From NCBI GenBank assembly GCA_902465105.1, contig CABQLM010000028.1, positions 1-23,341 on the forward strand: a DNA stretch of 23,341 bases, written 5' to 3'. This document shows positions 7,701-15,498 of the stretch, piece after piece. A program made the translations under genes and the position numbers. The number at the start of each line of letters is the position of its first letter. Positions within the stretch are counted from its first letter, which is position 1. This stretch comes from an uncultured Collinsella sp. (lineage in GTDB: Bacteria; Actinomycetota; Coriobacteriia; Coriobacteriales; Coriobacteriaceae). The notes beneath the pieces were generated by a model that saw only the letters and a program-made list of their open reading frames with translations, was not told where the DNA came from and ran no database searches.

Positions 7701-9407
7701 CATCACGACATCTACTCCATCGAGGACCTGGCGGAGCTTATCTTTGACCTTAAGAACGCCAACCCCGGCGCGCGCGTGTCGGTCAAGCTGGTCAGCGAGG
7801 CCGGTGTCGGCACCATCGCCACCGGTGTGGCCAAGGGTGCTGCCGACAAGATCTTGATCAGCGGCCATAACGGCGGCTCGGGTGCCGCGGCGCGCGATTC
7901 CATTTGGCATGCCGGCCTGCCGCTGGAGCTCGGCCTTGCCGAGGCTCAGCAGACGCTGCTGCAAAACGGCCTGCGCTCCCGCGTGGTGCTCGAGGCCGAC
8001 GGCAAGCTCATGGACGGCACCGACGTCGCCGTCGCCTGCCTGCTGGGTGCCGAGGAGTTTGGCTTTGCGACCATGCCGCTCATCTCCATGGGTTGCCTCA
8101 TGCAGCGCGACTGCCAGCAGGATACCTGCCCGGCCGGCATCGCCACGCAAAACTGCCGCCTGCGTCGCGGCTTCCGCGGCAAACCCGAGCATGTCGAGCG
8201 CTTTATGCTCTTTGTTGCCGAGCAGCTGCGCGAGGTCATGGCGAGCCTGGGCTTCCGCACCGTCGACGAGATGGTCGGCCATCCCGAGTGCCTGCGCCAG
8301 ATCGAGGTCCCGGGCAACCGCAAGGCCAACCTGCTCGATCTGTCGCCCGTGCTGGCGAGCGCAACCTGCGAGTTTGGTGCCCATATCCCGGGTGCCGACG
8401 GTCGCCACTTCCTGCCGCAGATGGCCGCGGACAGCGAGCTCAACAAGACGCTCGACTCCACGTTGTTTGTGCCCTATACGGCCGATGCTCGTGCTCACCT
8501 GCGCCCGATTCGCTTCCGCGCCGATATCGCCAACGTTAACCGTTGCGTGGGCACCATCCTGGGCAACGCGGTGACCAAGGCGCATCCCGAGGGCCTGCCC
8601 GCCGGCTCCATCACCATCGATTGCGATGGTTCGGCTGGCCAGAGCTTTGGCGCGTTCCTTCCGCGTGGCATTACGCTCAACGTGTGCGGCGATGCCAACG
8701 ACTACTTTGGCAAGGGCCTTTCGGGTGGCGAGGTGTCGGTGCGCCCCAACCCGCATGCGACCTACAAGTTCGACGAGAACATTATCGTGGGCAACGTTGC
8801 GTTCTTCGGCGCCACGAGCGGCCGCGGCTTCATTAACGGTCTTGCTGGCCAGCGTTTTGCCGTGCGCAACTCCGGTGCCACCGTGGTGGTCGAGGGCTGC
8901 GGTAACCATGGCTGCGAGTACATGACGGGTGGTCTGGCGCTCATCCTGGGCGAGGTCGGGCAGAACTTCGCCGCCGGTATGACGGGTGGCGTGGCTTATG
9001 TCTTTGACCAGTACGGCACGCTCGACGCCCGCGTGAACCACGAGAGCGTTGAGCTCAAGGCCCCGACGGCCGGCGAGCTGGCGCAGATTCGCGCGCTCAT
9101 CCAGGAGCACGTGGACGCGACGCAGAGTCCGCGCGGCATTAAGCTGCTCTACAGCTTTGAGACGATGAGCAAGCACTTTGTGAAGGTCATTCCGACCGAG
9201 TACGAGCGCGTGCTGGCGATTGTCGCTGCGGCCGAGGCCGTGGGCAAGACGCATGCGCAGGCCGAGGAGTTGGCATTTGACATCGTGACCGGTCGCGCGA
9301 GCGCTGCGGATGTCGCTCGCTTTGATGTCGCGGGCGGTGCTGCGGGCACGGGTGTTGCGCCCGTGGCCGCTACCGGTTCTGTTGCTTCGACCAAGAAGGA
9401 GGCGTAA
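4701..9407 (+). CDS. gltB: Glutamate synthase, large (alpha) subunit
   Basis: This 1568-residue enzyme transfers the amide nitrogen of glutamine to 2-oxoglutarate to make two glutamates, the main nitrogen-assimilation step with glutamine synthetase. Domains run in the standard order. A class II glutamine amidotransferase comes first; its nucleophile Cys21 (D-A-C-G-I-G) becomes N-terminal after propeptide removal. A central linking domain and the FMN-binding barrel follow (H-G-R-S-N-S-G-E-G-G near residue 909, G-H-N-G-G-S-G near 1055). The 3Fe-4S cysteines are Cys1132, Cys1138 and Cys1143 (CLMQRDCQQDTC). A glycine-rich beta-helix domain occupies about 1290-1500. The Ala/Thr-rich tail is slightly longer than usual. 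The start has GGGGAGG 8 bases upstream. gltD follows after five bases, so the form is the NADPH-type two-subunit enzyme. The opposite strand has long open frames that are composition shadows. Confidence 0.97.
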   Translation: MQADSAQQQGLYRPEFDHDACGIGALADINGERHHQILDDALSILVNLEHRGGTGLEKNTGDGAGILFQVPHHFFRKEAQKCGQILPAEGDYGVAMLFFPQDDKGVEDARRVFEEGCAEAGVPLLFWREVPVDPHDLGETARACMPTILQAFLGRPDDTPAGDAFERRLYVCRRTIEKKADAEFALRDKIFYVCSMSSRTIVYKGMLVATQMRRFFIDLNDAAVKTAVALVHSRYSTNTTPSWERAHPNRFIIHNGEINTLKGNVNWIRAREPNLYSPVLQHDLERVMPIINREGSDSAILDNVLEFLVMNGRPLTRAASMLLPEPWDHNDSLSEERRAYDAYQSMLMEPWDGPAAIAFTDGRTLGAALDRNGLRPARYYVTRDGRFMLASEVGTIEVRPENILTSGCLGPGQMLEVDFARGRVIYNDELRARYAKEKPYRDWIAEETLTVDALDRPVAATLAEDAEVPAAVRMAKLGYHWDDVDEVVRPMAQQGKAPLASMGIDAPLACLSKKTRSFFDYFYQLFAQVTNPPIDALREHMVTSTTLYLGNHGNLLEDSRTACQLVRLERPLLSEEEFDRICAIDRVGFKTRRFRAVYRRDAGEGALQAALKQLAEDVEAAVRDGVNIVVLSDRAAAGEVPVPSLLAVGCVHNHLIRAGVRTFADIVVECGDAVSPHDFAALVGYSASGVYPYNAHACIRDLAARGDLDVTAEQGIDNYNKAATAGIVSIMSKMGISTVQSYHSAQIFEAVGFTSEFVNAYFAGTVSRVGGMGVEDVEREQNERYDAALAILKSPAPDQLPTLGLTKWRPLGGEDHLIDPQTVYLLQTACREDSYDAFKEYSARLHRTGRAVRLRDLLDFDASGRTPVALDEVEPALNIVRRFNTGAMSYGSISKEAHECMAIAMNRLHGRSNSGEGGEDPRRETPLANGDSKNSAIKQVASARFGVTSRYLCSAFEIQIKMAQGAKPGEGGHLPGKKVYPWIAEVRQSTPGIGLISPPPHHDIYSIEDLAELIFDLKNANPGARVSVKLVSEAGVGTIATGVAKGAADKILISGHNGGSGAAARDSIWHAGLPLELGLAEAQQTLLQNGLRSRVVLEADGKLMDGTDVAVACLLGAEEFGFATMPLISMGCLMQRDCQQDTCPAGIATQNCRLRRGFRGKPEHVERFMLFVAEQLREVMASLGFRTVDEMVGHPECLRQIEVPGNRKANLLDLSPVLASATCEFGAHIPGADGRHFLPQMAADSELNKTLDSTLFVPYTADARAHLRPIRFRADIANVNRCVGTILGNAVTKAHPEGLPAGSITIDCDGSAGQSFGAFLPRGITLNVCGDANDYFGKGLSGGEVSVRPNPHATYKFDENIIVGNVAFFGATSGRGFINGLAGQRFAVRNSGATVVVEGCGNHGCEYMTGGLALILGEVGQNFAAGMTGGVAYVFDQYGTLDARVNHESVELKAPTAGELAQIRALIQEHVDATQSPRGIKLLYSFETMSKHFVKVIPTEYERVLAIVAAAEAVGKTHAQAEELAFDIVTGRASAADVARFDVAGGAAGTGVAPVAATGSVASTKKEA

Positions 9408-9412
9408 GTGCC

Positions 9413-10893
9413 ATGGGTAAGCCCGGTGCTTTTCTTGATATCGATCGCGTGGCCCACGAGCTTCGCCCCGTGGAGGAGCGCAGCCATGATTTTGATCCGC
9501 TGTACGTGGAGCTCGATGACGACGCACGTCGCGCCCAGGCGAGCCGCTGCATGATGTGTGGCGTGGCGTTTTGCCAGATGGGCGCGAGCTTTGGCAAGGC
9601 ACGCCCGAGCGGCTGCCCGCTGCACAACCTGATTCCCGAGTGGAATGAGCTGGTGTACCGCGGTCGCTGGGATGAGGCTGCCGAGCGCCTGTCGCTCACC
9701 TCGCCCATGCCCGAGTTCACGAGTCGCGTGTGCCCGGCGCTTTGCGAGGCCGCGTGCAACCTGGGTTCGGTCGATGGCCAACCCACGACGATCCATGACA
9801 ACGAGCGCGCGATCAGCGACCATGAGTGGGCAAATGGCGGTCCGCGTCGCTTTGAGCCGGCGGGGGAGGGCGCGCCCATGGTTGCCGTGGTCGGCTCCGG
9901 TCCTGCTGGCCTGGTGGCTGCGTGGGAGCTCGCGCGTCGCGGCGCCCGCGTGACGGTGTTTGAGCGTGACGACCGTCCGGGTGGTTTGCTCATGTACGGC
10001 ATTCCCAATATGAAGCTCGAGAAGTCCGTGGTCGAGCGTCGCGTGGCGCTCATGCGCGAGCTGGGCATTGTGTTTGAGCTGAATGCCGACGTGAGTGATC
10101 CTGCGGTGGCAGCCAAGCTCGACGGCTTCGACGCCGTTGTGGTGGCTGCCGGAGCCCGTGCCCCGCGTGGGCTTTCTGCTGCGAACATTGATGCGCCCGG
10201 CGTGGTGTACGCCGTGGACTACCTGACGGCTTCGACTGTGTCGGTACTCAACGGCGGTGAGCCCGCTATTGACGCGCGCGGTTTGGACGTCGTGGTCATT
10301 GGCGGCGGCGATACCGGCAACGACTGCGTGGGTACCGCTGTGCGCCAGGGTGCGCGCAGCGTGCGCCAGTTGAGTTCTTGCCGGCGGCGCCCGATAAGCG
10401 TACGGCGAGCAACCCCTGGCCGCAGTGGCCCAATGTGAAGAAGACCGACTATGGCCAGCAGGAGGCCATTGCCGCCATGGGTGGCGAGATGCGCGCCTGG
10501 GGCGTGGATACGCTCGAGGTGCTGCTGGACAAGAAGGGTGCGGCTGCGGGTCTGCGCGTGGTCGATCTGGACTGGTCGGCCGGCAAGCCCGAGCGCATTG
10601 TGGGCTCCGAGCACGAGGTGCCGGCGCAGCTGGTGCTCATCGCCTGCGGCTTTACGGGTCCCGAGCACGGTGTGTTCAACGCCGTTGGCGTGCCCGTTGC
10701 CGCCGCTGGCCGTCCGCTGCCGGTGATGGTTGCCGAGGGTTCGCACCTTGCGGCCCGCGTGGATGGCGTTGCTGCGGATGCCGCGCCGGTGTATGTTGCC
10801 GGCGACGCCCGCAACGGCAGCTCACTCGTGGTGAGCGCCATGGCCGACGCCCTGGCCTGCGCCGCTGAGGTCGCCGGAGCGCTGGCGCTGTAA
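9413..10893 (+). pseudogene. gltD: Glutamate synthase, small (beta) subunit, with apparent one-base deletion
   Basis: GltD oxidises NADPH and passes electrons through FAD and Fe-S clusters to GltB. The N-terminal half (9413-10438 as an open frame) has the cluster cysteines C-M-M-C-G-V-A-F-C and V-C-P-A-L-C-E-A-A-C, the FAD fingerprint V-V-G-S-G-P-A-G-L (about residue 161) and the NADPH fingerprint V-I-G-G-G-D-T-G. After residue 320 (near 10372) the frame fails. The family sequence resumes one frame over from about 10373, with P-D-K-R-T-A-S-N-P-W-P-Q-W-P and the FAD-binding end V-A-G-D-A-R-N-G-S-S-L-V-V, to the stop at 10893. Adding one G in CAGTTGAGTTC restores a 493-residue protein of normal length. 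Both halves look well conserved, so this is either a very recent mutation or a sequencing error. The start overlaps the ribosome binding site at the end of gltB (GGAGG). Confidence 0.9.
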
Positions 10894-10933
10894 GGTGGCT
10901 GTCCGCAACTGAACAACTGAACCAATAAGGGCT

Positions 10934-11013
10934 GTCCCCAACGGCCGGCACAATAGAAGTGTCCCCAAGTGCCGGCACTTGGGGACGTTCCTTTTGGGCC
11001 GGCCGTTGGGGAC
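10934..11013. repeat. Nested perfect palindromes after gltD
   Basis: A perfect 26-bp palindrome (10961-10986; half-site GTCCCCAAGTGCC) lies inside a second perfect inverted repeat: GTCCCCAACGGCCGGC at 10934-10949 and its complement at 10998-11013. Both start with GTCCCCAA, so the outer and inner stems are related and could form by duplication of one element. Transcribed, it would form a very stable two-tier hairpin. The T run after the inner stem (10992-10995, TTTT) lies inside the outer stem, so terminator action is possible but not textbook. It resembles REP-type palindromes more than a terminator. Confidence 0.75.
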
Positions 11014-11316
11014 GCTCCTTGCGGGTTTGCGAGCGATTTGCTCGTTTGTCGACGTGTGGGTGCCCATTAGTCGACTTCTTGGACTGTGGTGCACTGCTGT
11101 TTCTGTGATGGCTGCAGGCGTCTGGCTCAAAGGAGCGAGTCGGATGGTTATGTCTACCTGCGTCTTTGTCTCAGTACACATATTCGGCTGAGCATTCCGT
11201 CAAGTGTTTGGTCGGCAGTTGGTTTGCGACCGGAGGACCATTTTGCCTGCGTTGGTCGTGCCGGCTTACCCTCCTCGTAAGCTCAAATTGAGGTTCATCA
11301 GTTTGAGGAGGATGCC
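11014..11316 (+). other. Gene-free stretch with a possible AbrB-like remnant
   Basis: No supported gene fills this interval. An open frame from 11086 to 11280 ends with R-L-S-I-P-S-S-V-W-S-A-V-G-L-R-P-E-D, which resembles the swapped-hairpin DNA-binding core of AbrB/SpoVT-type regulators. It has no ribosome binding site and stops 36 bases before the next gene in the same frame. It could be a truncated AbrB-like relic; a genuine small gene is less likely. The rest contains nothing recognisable except the ribosome binding site of the following gene. Confidence 0.25.
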
Positions 11317-12024
11317 ATGACTGACCACGTTTTAGACCGAGAGCATCTGGCCGAAGCCGTCGGTAACGATATCGCCGACATGGCTCAGTTTTGGATGCTG
11401 CGAAAGTTTCAGTTTTTGGAGCCGGCGCGCGAGCAGTTCGAGATTATTGTCGATCCGAAACTCAGTTATTGCGCCGAGCCTTCACAAGACGAAATCATGG
11501 CATATAACATGGCGTTTACCGAATGGTTGCTCTTTGAGCGCCCCTATTACCATGGCAAAACGTTGTTCGAGCTGTATGTCGACGAGCCGCCGGCTTCGCT
11601 TACGCCCGCGTCACTCGGGCGGCTCGGGCAAGTGCGCGATACGCAGTATTTTTCGCGTTTTGGCATCTTGGATAAGGATCCTACAACCGGTATGGTCGTG
11701 CTGCGCGACACGCGTACCGACCGTCGGTTTGATGTCTACGACCCGCATATCGTGCAAAAGGAGCGCTGGCGTGAGGGTGCCATCGCGGTGCGCCTCGCGC
11801 GTGTCAACGATGTCTGGCTGACGGCGGGACAGCTCTATCTTTATGACATTGCACGCCTGTGCGACACGGCGGTCGACGGGCCGGGTGCCGTGCATCCGGA
11901 GGACCTGGAGGACGGTTTCGACACCTCGTGCATCAGCTTCTTTTTGCGTCTGGTCCGCGACATCATGGGCGCTCGGGGCCGCTATGTAAAGTCACTCAAC
12001 ATATATAAGCAGACTTGGGAGTAG
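11317..12024 (+). CDS. Conserved-looking protein of unknown function
   Basis: This is a 235-residue acidic soluble protein that I do not recognise. It has no signal peptide or transmembrane helix. It is rich in aromatic residues: D-M-A-Q-F-W-M-L-R-K-F near residues 20-30, an E-W-L-L-F-E-R-P-Y-Y-H-G-K-T-L-F-E-L stretch near 68-86, and a Tyr/Trp-rich second half. The pattern suggests a compact alpha/beta fold and not a repeat protein. The ATG at 11317 follows GAGGAGGAT at 11305-11313, a strong ribosome binding site. The gene stands alone, separated from gltD by 423 bases and followed by a weak hairpin and then repeat array 3. No function should be inferred from its neighbours. Confidence 0.8.
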   Translation: MTDHVLDREHLAEAVGNDIADMAQFWMLRKFQFLEPAREQFEIIVDPKLSYCAEPSQDEIMAYNMAFTEWLLFERPYYHGKTLFELYVDEPPASLTPASLGRLGQVRDTQYFSRFGILDKDPTTGMVVLRDTRTDRRFDVYDPHIVQKERWREGAIAVRLARVNDVWLTAGQLYLYDIARLCDTAVDGPGAVHPEDLEDGFDTSCISFFLRLVRDIMGARGRYVKSLNIYKQTWE

Positions 12025-12045
12025 GGGATGGACCTGATGTCCCCT
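12023..12045 (+). terminator. Weak hairpin at the end of the 235-residue protein gene
   Basis: AGGGGA (12023-12028) pairs with TCCCCT (12040-12045) right at the stop codon. There is no T run directly after it, so termination is uncertain. Array 3 begins 15 bases further on. Confidence 0.3.
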
Positions 12046-12060
12046 GCTTCCCCGACTTTG

Positions 12061-12356
12061 TCTCAATCAGTAACGTCTAGAGGCCGTTTGGGCCCGTAGT
12101 TGTTGCAGATCGAGATGGACAAGTGCAGACTCGACTGAATGTATCGATTTGTAACAACAAGGGACCGTTTGGCCTTCTAACTGTTACAGATCAAGACGGA
12201 AGGTTGGTGCCTGCCGAAAGATCTCGATCTGTAACGGGAAGAGGCCAAAAATCGGTCTAACTGTTACGGATCGAGATAAAAGGTCGCCCGTCGTTGCGAA
12301 ATCTCAATCTGTAACATTCAGCAGCCAAAAACCGTTCTTCCTGTTACAGATTGAGA
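12061..12356. repeat. Palindromic repeat array 3 (four 55-bp units)
   Basis: Eight arms start at 12061, 12101, 12142, 12182, 12222, 12262, 12302 and 12342. Spacing is 40 bp except one 41-bp step, and orientation alternates throughout. The last unit has perfect arms. The first three have scattered changes (for example TCTCAATCAGTAACG), so the array decays toward its left end. Unit centres carry a GGCC or GACC, an A/T tetramer and a GGCC or GGTC, which makes each 55-mer a long palindrome. The array ends 12 bp before the first possible start codon of the DUF559-type gene. Confidence 0.92.
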
Positions 12357-12368
12357 CGTTGAGCGACG

Positions 12369-13442
12369 GTGGCAATGGCGGTGATGGTCCATTTGTCAGA
12401 TTTGGTGGTGATGGGAGTGTCTAATACCGTCCGCAAGCATAAGCAATCGATACGTAACACCTTGGCACGCAACAAAATGCTTGCTCGACTCACTGAGGCG
12501 GGTGACCAAGGCACGCTGCTTGTGACACACGACAATGCCGAGCTCATGTGGCTGCGGCGTCATGTGGGAACCGATGATATTGCGGAGCCAGAGCCGTATT
12601 TGTTCTGCTTTCAACACGATTGGGGTGTACTGACGCCGGCGGAGCGAGCACTGCGTACCATCAAAGGGCTTGCAGAGTTTCATCCCGATTGGGCGTTTTG
12701 GGGTTATGACGCGGCGCTTTTGTGGGGTCTGGAGGTGCCGAATGATGTGCTCGGGCCGCGTTTTCTTGTTAAGACTGGCTGTTCGACGGCATTGAGTGGC
12801 GGGGGTCCGCAGGCGGCGGGTGCGCTTGAACAAGTCGACGGCGTGTGGATGACGCCGTTTTGGCGCACGGTGGAGGACTGTCTGCTGCACGCACCGTTTT
12901 CGTATGGTCTTGCGATTGCTGATTCTGCGCTGCGGGCGAAGGGCATATCGCGTGAGGATTTGTGCGAGCGCCTCCGTGCCGATTGCGAGGGTAGGCGAGG
13001 GTATCGCAGAGCTCAGGTGATTGCGTCGCACGCGGATGGGCTGTCCGAAAACGGTGGCGAGTCTCGGTTTCGGGCGTTCTTTATTGCATATGGTTTTCCA
13101 GTTCCGGAGTTGCAGGTGGAGTTTCACGACCCGCTTGATCCGAGCCGGTTGTTTCGCGTCGATTATTTTTGGAGGCTCATGGACGGGACGTGCGTGATTG
13201 GCGAGCTGGACGGAAAGGGGAAGTACACCTTGCAGAGCGGTGACGGTCAAGAATCGGTCGATCCGTTCGTGGCAGAGCGTCAGCGGGAATCCCATCTGAC
13301 AATGCTCGGACACAAGGTGCTTCGGTTTACATTTAACGAACTCAAAGACCCGGGGAAATTGGTCGAGAAAATGAGACTGGCGGGTATTCCCCGGCAAGCT
13401 GATTTGGCTGAGGGGTGGCGGCGCCAGTGGTATGGGCGCTGA
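12369..13442 (+). CDS. DUF559/Vsr-like nuclease-fold protein (AbiEi-like N-terminal region)
   Basis: This is a protein of up to 357 residues. The C-terminal part matches the DUF559 endonuclease-like fold (PD-(D/E)XK, Vsr relatives). The order is E-S-R-F-R-A-F-F (about residues 232-240), P-V-P-E-L-Q-V-E-F, R-V-D-Y-F-W with Asp265, then G-E-L-D-G-K-G-K-Y with Glu279, Asp281 and Lys283 as likely catalytic residues, and finally L-G-H-K-V-L-R-F-T-F. The middle (L-T-P-A-E-R-A near residues 92-98, then W-G-Y-D-A-A-L-L-W-G-L) matches actinobacterial proteins annotated as AbiEi-like antitoxin plus DUF559. The start is uncertain: GTG 12369, ATG 12375, ATG 12384 and ATG 12411 all lack a good ribosome binding site. 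The gene is packed between arrays 3 and 4 (12 and 9 bp away), leaving no room for a separate promoter. Its AT content is higher and its codon use looser than gltB, which may indicate transfer. A nuclease role, and any action on the repeats, is inference. Confidence 0.82.
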   Translation: MAMAVMVHLSDLVVMGVSNTVRKHKQSIRNTLARNKMLARLTEAGDQGTLLVTHDNAELMWLRRHVGTDDIAEPEPYLFCFQHDWGVLTPAERALRTIKGLAEFHPDWAFWGYDAALLWGLEVPNDVLGPRFLVKTGCSTALSGGGPQAAGALEQVDGVWMTPFWRTVEDCLLHAPFSYGLAIADSALRAKGISREDLCERLRADCEGRRGYRRAQVIASHADGLSENGGESRFRAFFIAYGFPVPELQVEFHDPLDPSRLFRVDYFWRLMDGTCVIGELDGKGKYTLQSGDGQESVDPFVAERQRESHLTMLGHKVLRFTFNELKDPGKLVEKMRLAGIPRQADLAEGWRRQWYGR

Positions 13443-13451
13443 TGTGGTCTG

Positions 13452-13827
13452 TCTCGACCTGTAGCATCTGGGGGTTGTTTGTGCCCGTAACTGTTACAGA
13501 TTGAGATAGAGGTTGGGCGCGCGACTGAAAATCTCAATCTGTAACGTTTAGGGGACTGGAAACGGTCCAGCTGTTATAGATTGAGACGAACGGAAGTGTG
13601 CCACGGTTTTATCTCAATCTGTAACATCTAGCGGCTGTTTTGGCTCCCACCTGTTACAGATTGAGATGTTTTGCAGCGGAGTTGGAGAATGTCTCAATTT
13701 GTAACACTTGGCGTTCGAAAATCGGTCTAGTTGTTACAGATCGAGACGGAGGATTGGCTTGCTGTCGAAAAATCTTGATCTGTAACGTTTAGGCGCCCGA
13801 AAGTCGTTTAACTGTTACAGATCAAGA
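13452..13827. repeat. Palindromic repeat array 4 (five 55-bp units, the largest)
   Basis: Ten arms start at 13452, 13492, 13532, 13572, 13612, 13652, 13692, 13732, 13773 and 13813. Spacing is 40 bp with one 41-bp step, and orientation alternates strictly. The third unit (13612-13666) is perfectly paired. The fifth uses the rare TCTTGATCTG form in both arms, so the change is matched on the two sides. The array begins 9 bp after the DUF559 gene stop. Its centres share pieces with array 3 across the gene (AAAATCGGTCTA and GCCCGTA occur in both). No T runs follow the stems. Confidence 0.92.
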
Positions 13828-13976
13828 CATTTGTCTGGCGTCTGGCCTGCGGAGTTGCTCGGCCCCACCTTTTCTATACCTCTCCTCCCTCCGTTAGCCG
13901 ATATGTTTGACTTTAGTTCGCTGCATTAGGTGATAATGGACAAATGTTCAAGTTAATCGTGAAGGAGGAGCTCGAT

Positions 13977-15347
13977 ATGGCGTCTGCCGATCGTTCCACG
14001 TTGTTTATCAATGCGACCGTTTTGGATGGTTCGGAGCATATGGCGCCGCAGCCTGATATGGCCGTGGCCGTCGAGCGTGGCACCATCACTTGGATGGGAC
14101 CGAGCGCCGTGGCCCAAGCTCCGGCAGGTGCCGAGGTCATCGACCTGGCCGGCGCGTACCTCATGCCGGGTCTGATCAATATGCATGTGCATTTGTGCGG
14201 CTCGGGCAAGCCGGTTTCGGCGGGCGATGCGGGCGCGCTGATGAAGAAGCTCGATAATCCCGTGGGGCGCGCCATCGTGCGCCATATTCTTAAGGGAAGC
14301 GCCCAGCAGCAGCTGGCAAGCGGCGTGACCACGGTGCGCGGCGCGGGCGACCCGCTGTTTGCCGATTTGGCCGTGCGCAACGCCATCGATGCCGGCAAGT
14401 ATCAGGGTCCGCGTCTGGTAGCGCCGGGAACGGGCGTCACGGTGCCGGGTGGCCATGGCGCGGGGCTGTTCGCGCAGGTCGCCAATACCCCCGCCGAGGC
14501 GGCCGAACAGGTGCGCGACCTGTATGCGCGCGGTGCCGACGTCATTAAGCTGTTCGTAACGGGCGGCGTGTTCGATGCGACCGAGGTGGGCGAGCCGGGC
14601 GTGCTGCGTATGCCCGTGGAGGTTGCCGCGGCGGCGTGCAAGGCGGCGCACGATATGGGACTTCCGGTTATGGCCCATGTCGAGAGCACCGAGGGTGTGA
14701 AGGCCGCGCTTGAGGCCGGCGTCGACACAATCGAGCACGGCGCTCCGATGACCCCCGAGATCCTGGAGCTGTATCGCGGTGCCGCGGGTACGCAGCTTGA
14801 GGGGCGTGCGCCCAGCGTTACCTGTACGATCAGCCCAGCGCTGCCGTTTGTGTTGCTCGACCCGGAAAAGACCCATTCGACCGATACGCAAAAGAAGAAC
14901 GGCGACATCGTGTGCTCGGGCATTATCGAGAGCGCTCGTGCGGCGCTGGAAGCCGGTATCAAGGTAGGCCTGGGCACGGACTCGAGCTGCCCGTTCGTGA
15001 CCCAGTACGACATGTGGCGCGAGGTGGCCTATTTTGCCAAGTACGTGGGCGTGAGCAATGCGTTTGCGTTGCATACGGCCACGCAGGTCAATGCTGAGCT
15101 ACTGGGCCTGGGCGGCGAGACCGGTACGATCGAGTGCGGCAAGGCTGCCGATATTCTGGTGACGCACGAGAGCCCGCTCGATGACCTGTGCGCTCTGCGT
15201 GAGCCAATGCACGTGATGTGTCGCGGTGACCTGGTACGCAAGCTGAAGGTGAAGCGTATCCCCGAGGTTGACGCGGAGCTCGACGCGATTATGGCCATGC
15301 CGGCAGGGGCACTGGCCGAGGAGCTCGCCCGCGACGGCGTAGCGTAA
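13977..15347 (+). CDS. Metal-dependent amidohydrolase (Xaa-Pro dipeptidase/imidazolonepropionase-like)
   Basis: This 456-residue cytosolic enzyme belongs to the amidohydrolase superfamily (COG1228 type). It opens with the small beta-sandwich (residues 1-60), then Y-L-M-P-G-L-I-N-M-H-V-H with metal ligands His70 and His72. D-V-I-K-L-F-V-T-G-G supplies a lysine that is carboxylated in related enzymes. P-V-M-A-H-V-E-S and T-I-E-H-G-A-P give two further histidines. V-G-L-G-T-D-S-S-C-P gives the catalytic aspartate, and the C-terminus returns to the sandwich (A-A-D-I-L-V-T). The full ligand set suggests an active enzyme. The likely substrates are Xaa-Pro dipeptides or other cyclic or linear amides; I cannot choose among them. 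ATG 13977 follows AAGGAGG (13962-13968), and the longer opening to 13944 is not needed. The gene stands alone and ends at a bidirectional terminator. Confidence 0.9.
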   Translation: MASADRSTLFINATVLDGSEHMAPQPDMAVAVERGTITWMGPSAVAQAPAGAEVIDLAGAYLMPGLINMHVHLCGSGKPVSAGDAGALMKKLDNPVGRAIVRHILKGSAQQQLASGVTTVRGAGDPLFADLAVRNAIDAGKYQGPRLVAPGTGVTVPGGHGAGLFAQVANTPAEAAEQVRDLYARGADVIKLFVTGGVFDATEVGEPGVLRMPVEVAAAACKAAHDMGLPVMAHVESTEGVKAALEAGVDTIEHGAPMTPEILELYRGAAGTQLEGRAPSVTCTISPALPFVLLDPEKTHSTDTQKKNGDIVCSGIIESARAALEAGIKVGLGTDSSCPFVTQYDMWREVAYFAKYVGVSNAFALHTATQVNAELLGLGGETGTIECGKAADILVTHESPLDDLCALREPMHVMCRGDLVRKLKVKRIPEVDAELDAIMAMPAGALAEELARDGVA

Positions 15348-15397
15348 GCGCTGGCGTGACGGGGGCAGCCGGCTCGTCGAATGCTGCCGCCATATAC

Positions 15398-15436
15398 AAA
15401 AAGCCGGGGTCTCAACACAAGGCCTCGGCTTTTTTA
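15398..15436. terminator. Bidirectional terminator between the amidohydrolase and zinc-ribbon genes
   Basis: AAAAAGCCGGGGTCT pairs with AGGCCTCGGCTTTTTT across CAACACA, with two G-T pairs. A-rich and T-rich flanks on both sides make it work in both directions, as expected between convergent genes. Confidence 0.88.
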
Positions 15437-15498
15437 ACGAATAAATGCTTTAGATTTGGGACAAACACTACTGATTAAATCGCCCCACGGCGCGATGC

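Noticed and set aside
6519..9602. Open reading frame of over 1000 codons opposite gltB, and similar long frames opposite copA and gltD
   Set aside because: They lie antisense to well-conserved genes, are low in family-like motifs and follow from high GC at third positions.
12445..12459. Arm-like sequence (AATCGATACGTAACA) within the DUF559 gene
   Set aside because: It matches the consensus at only 11 of 15 positions, is out of the 40-bp phase and has no inverted partner 40 bp on.
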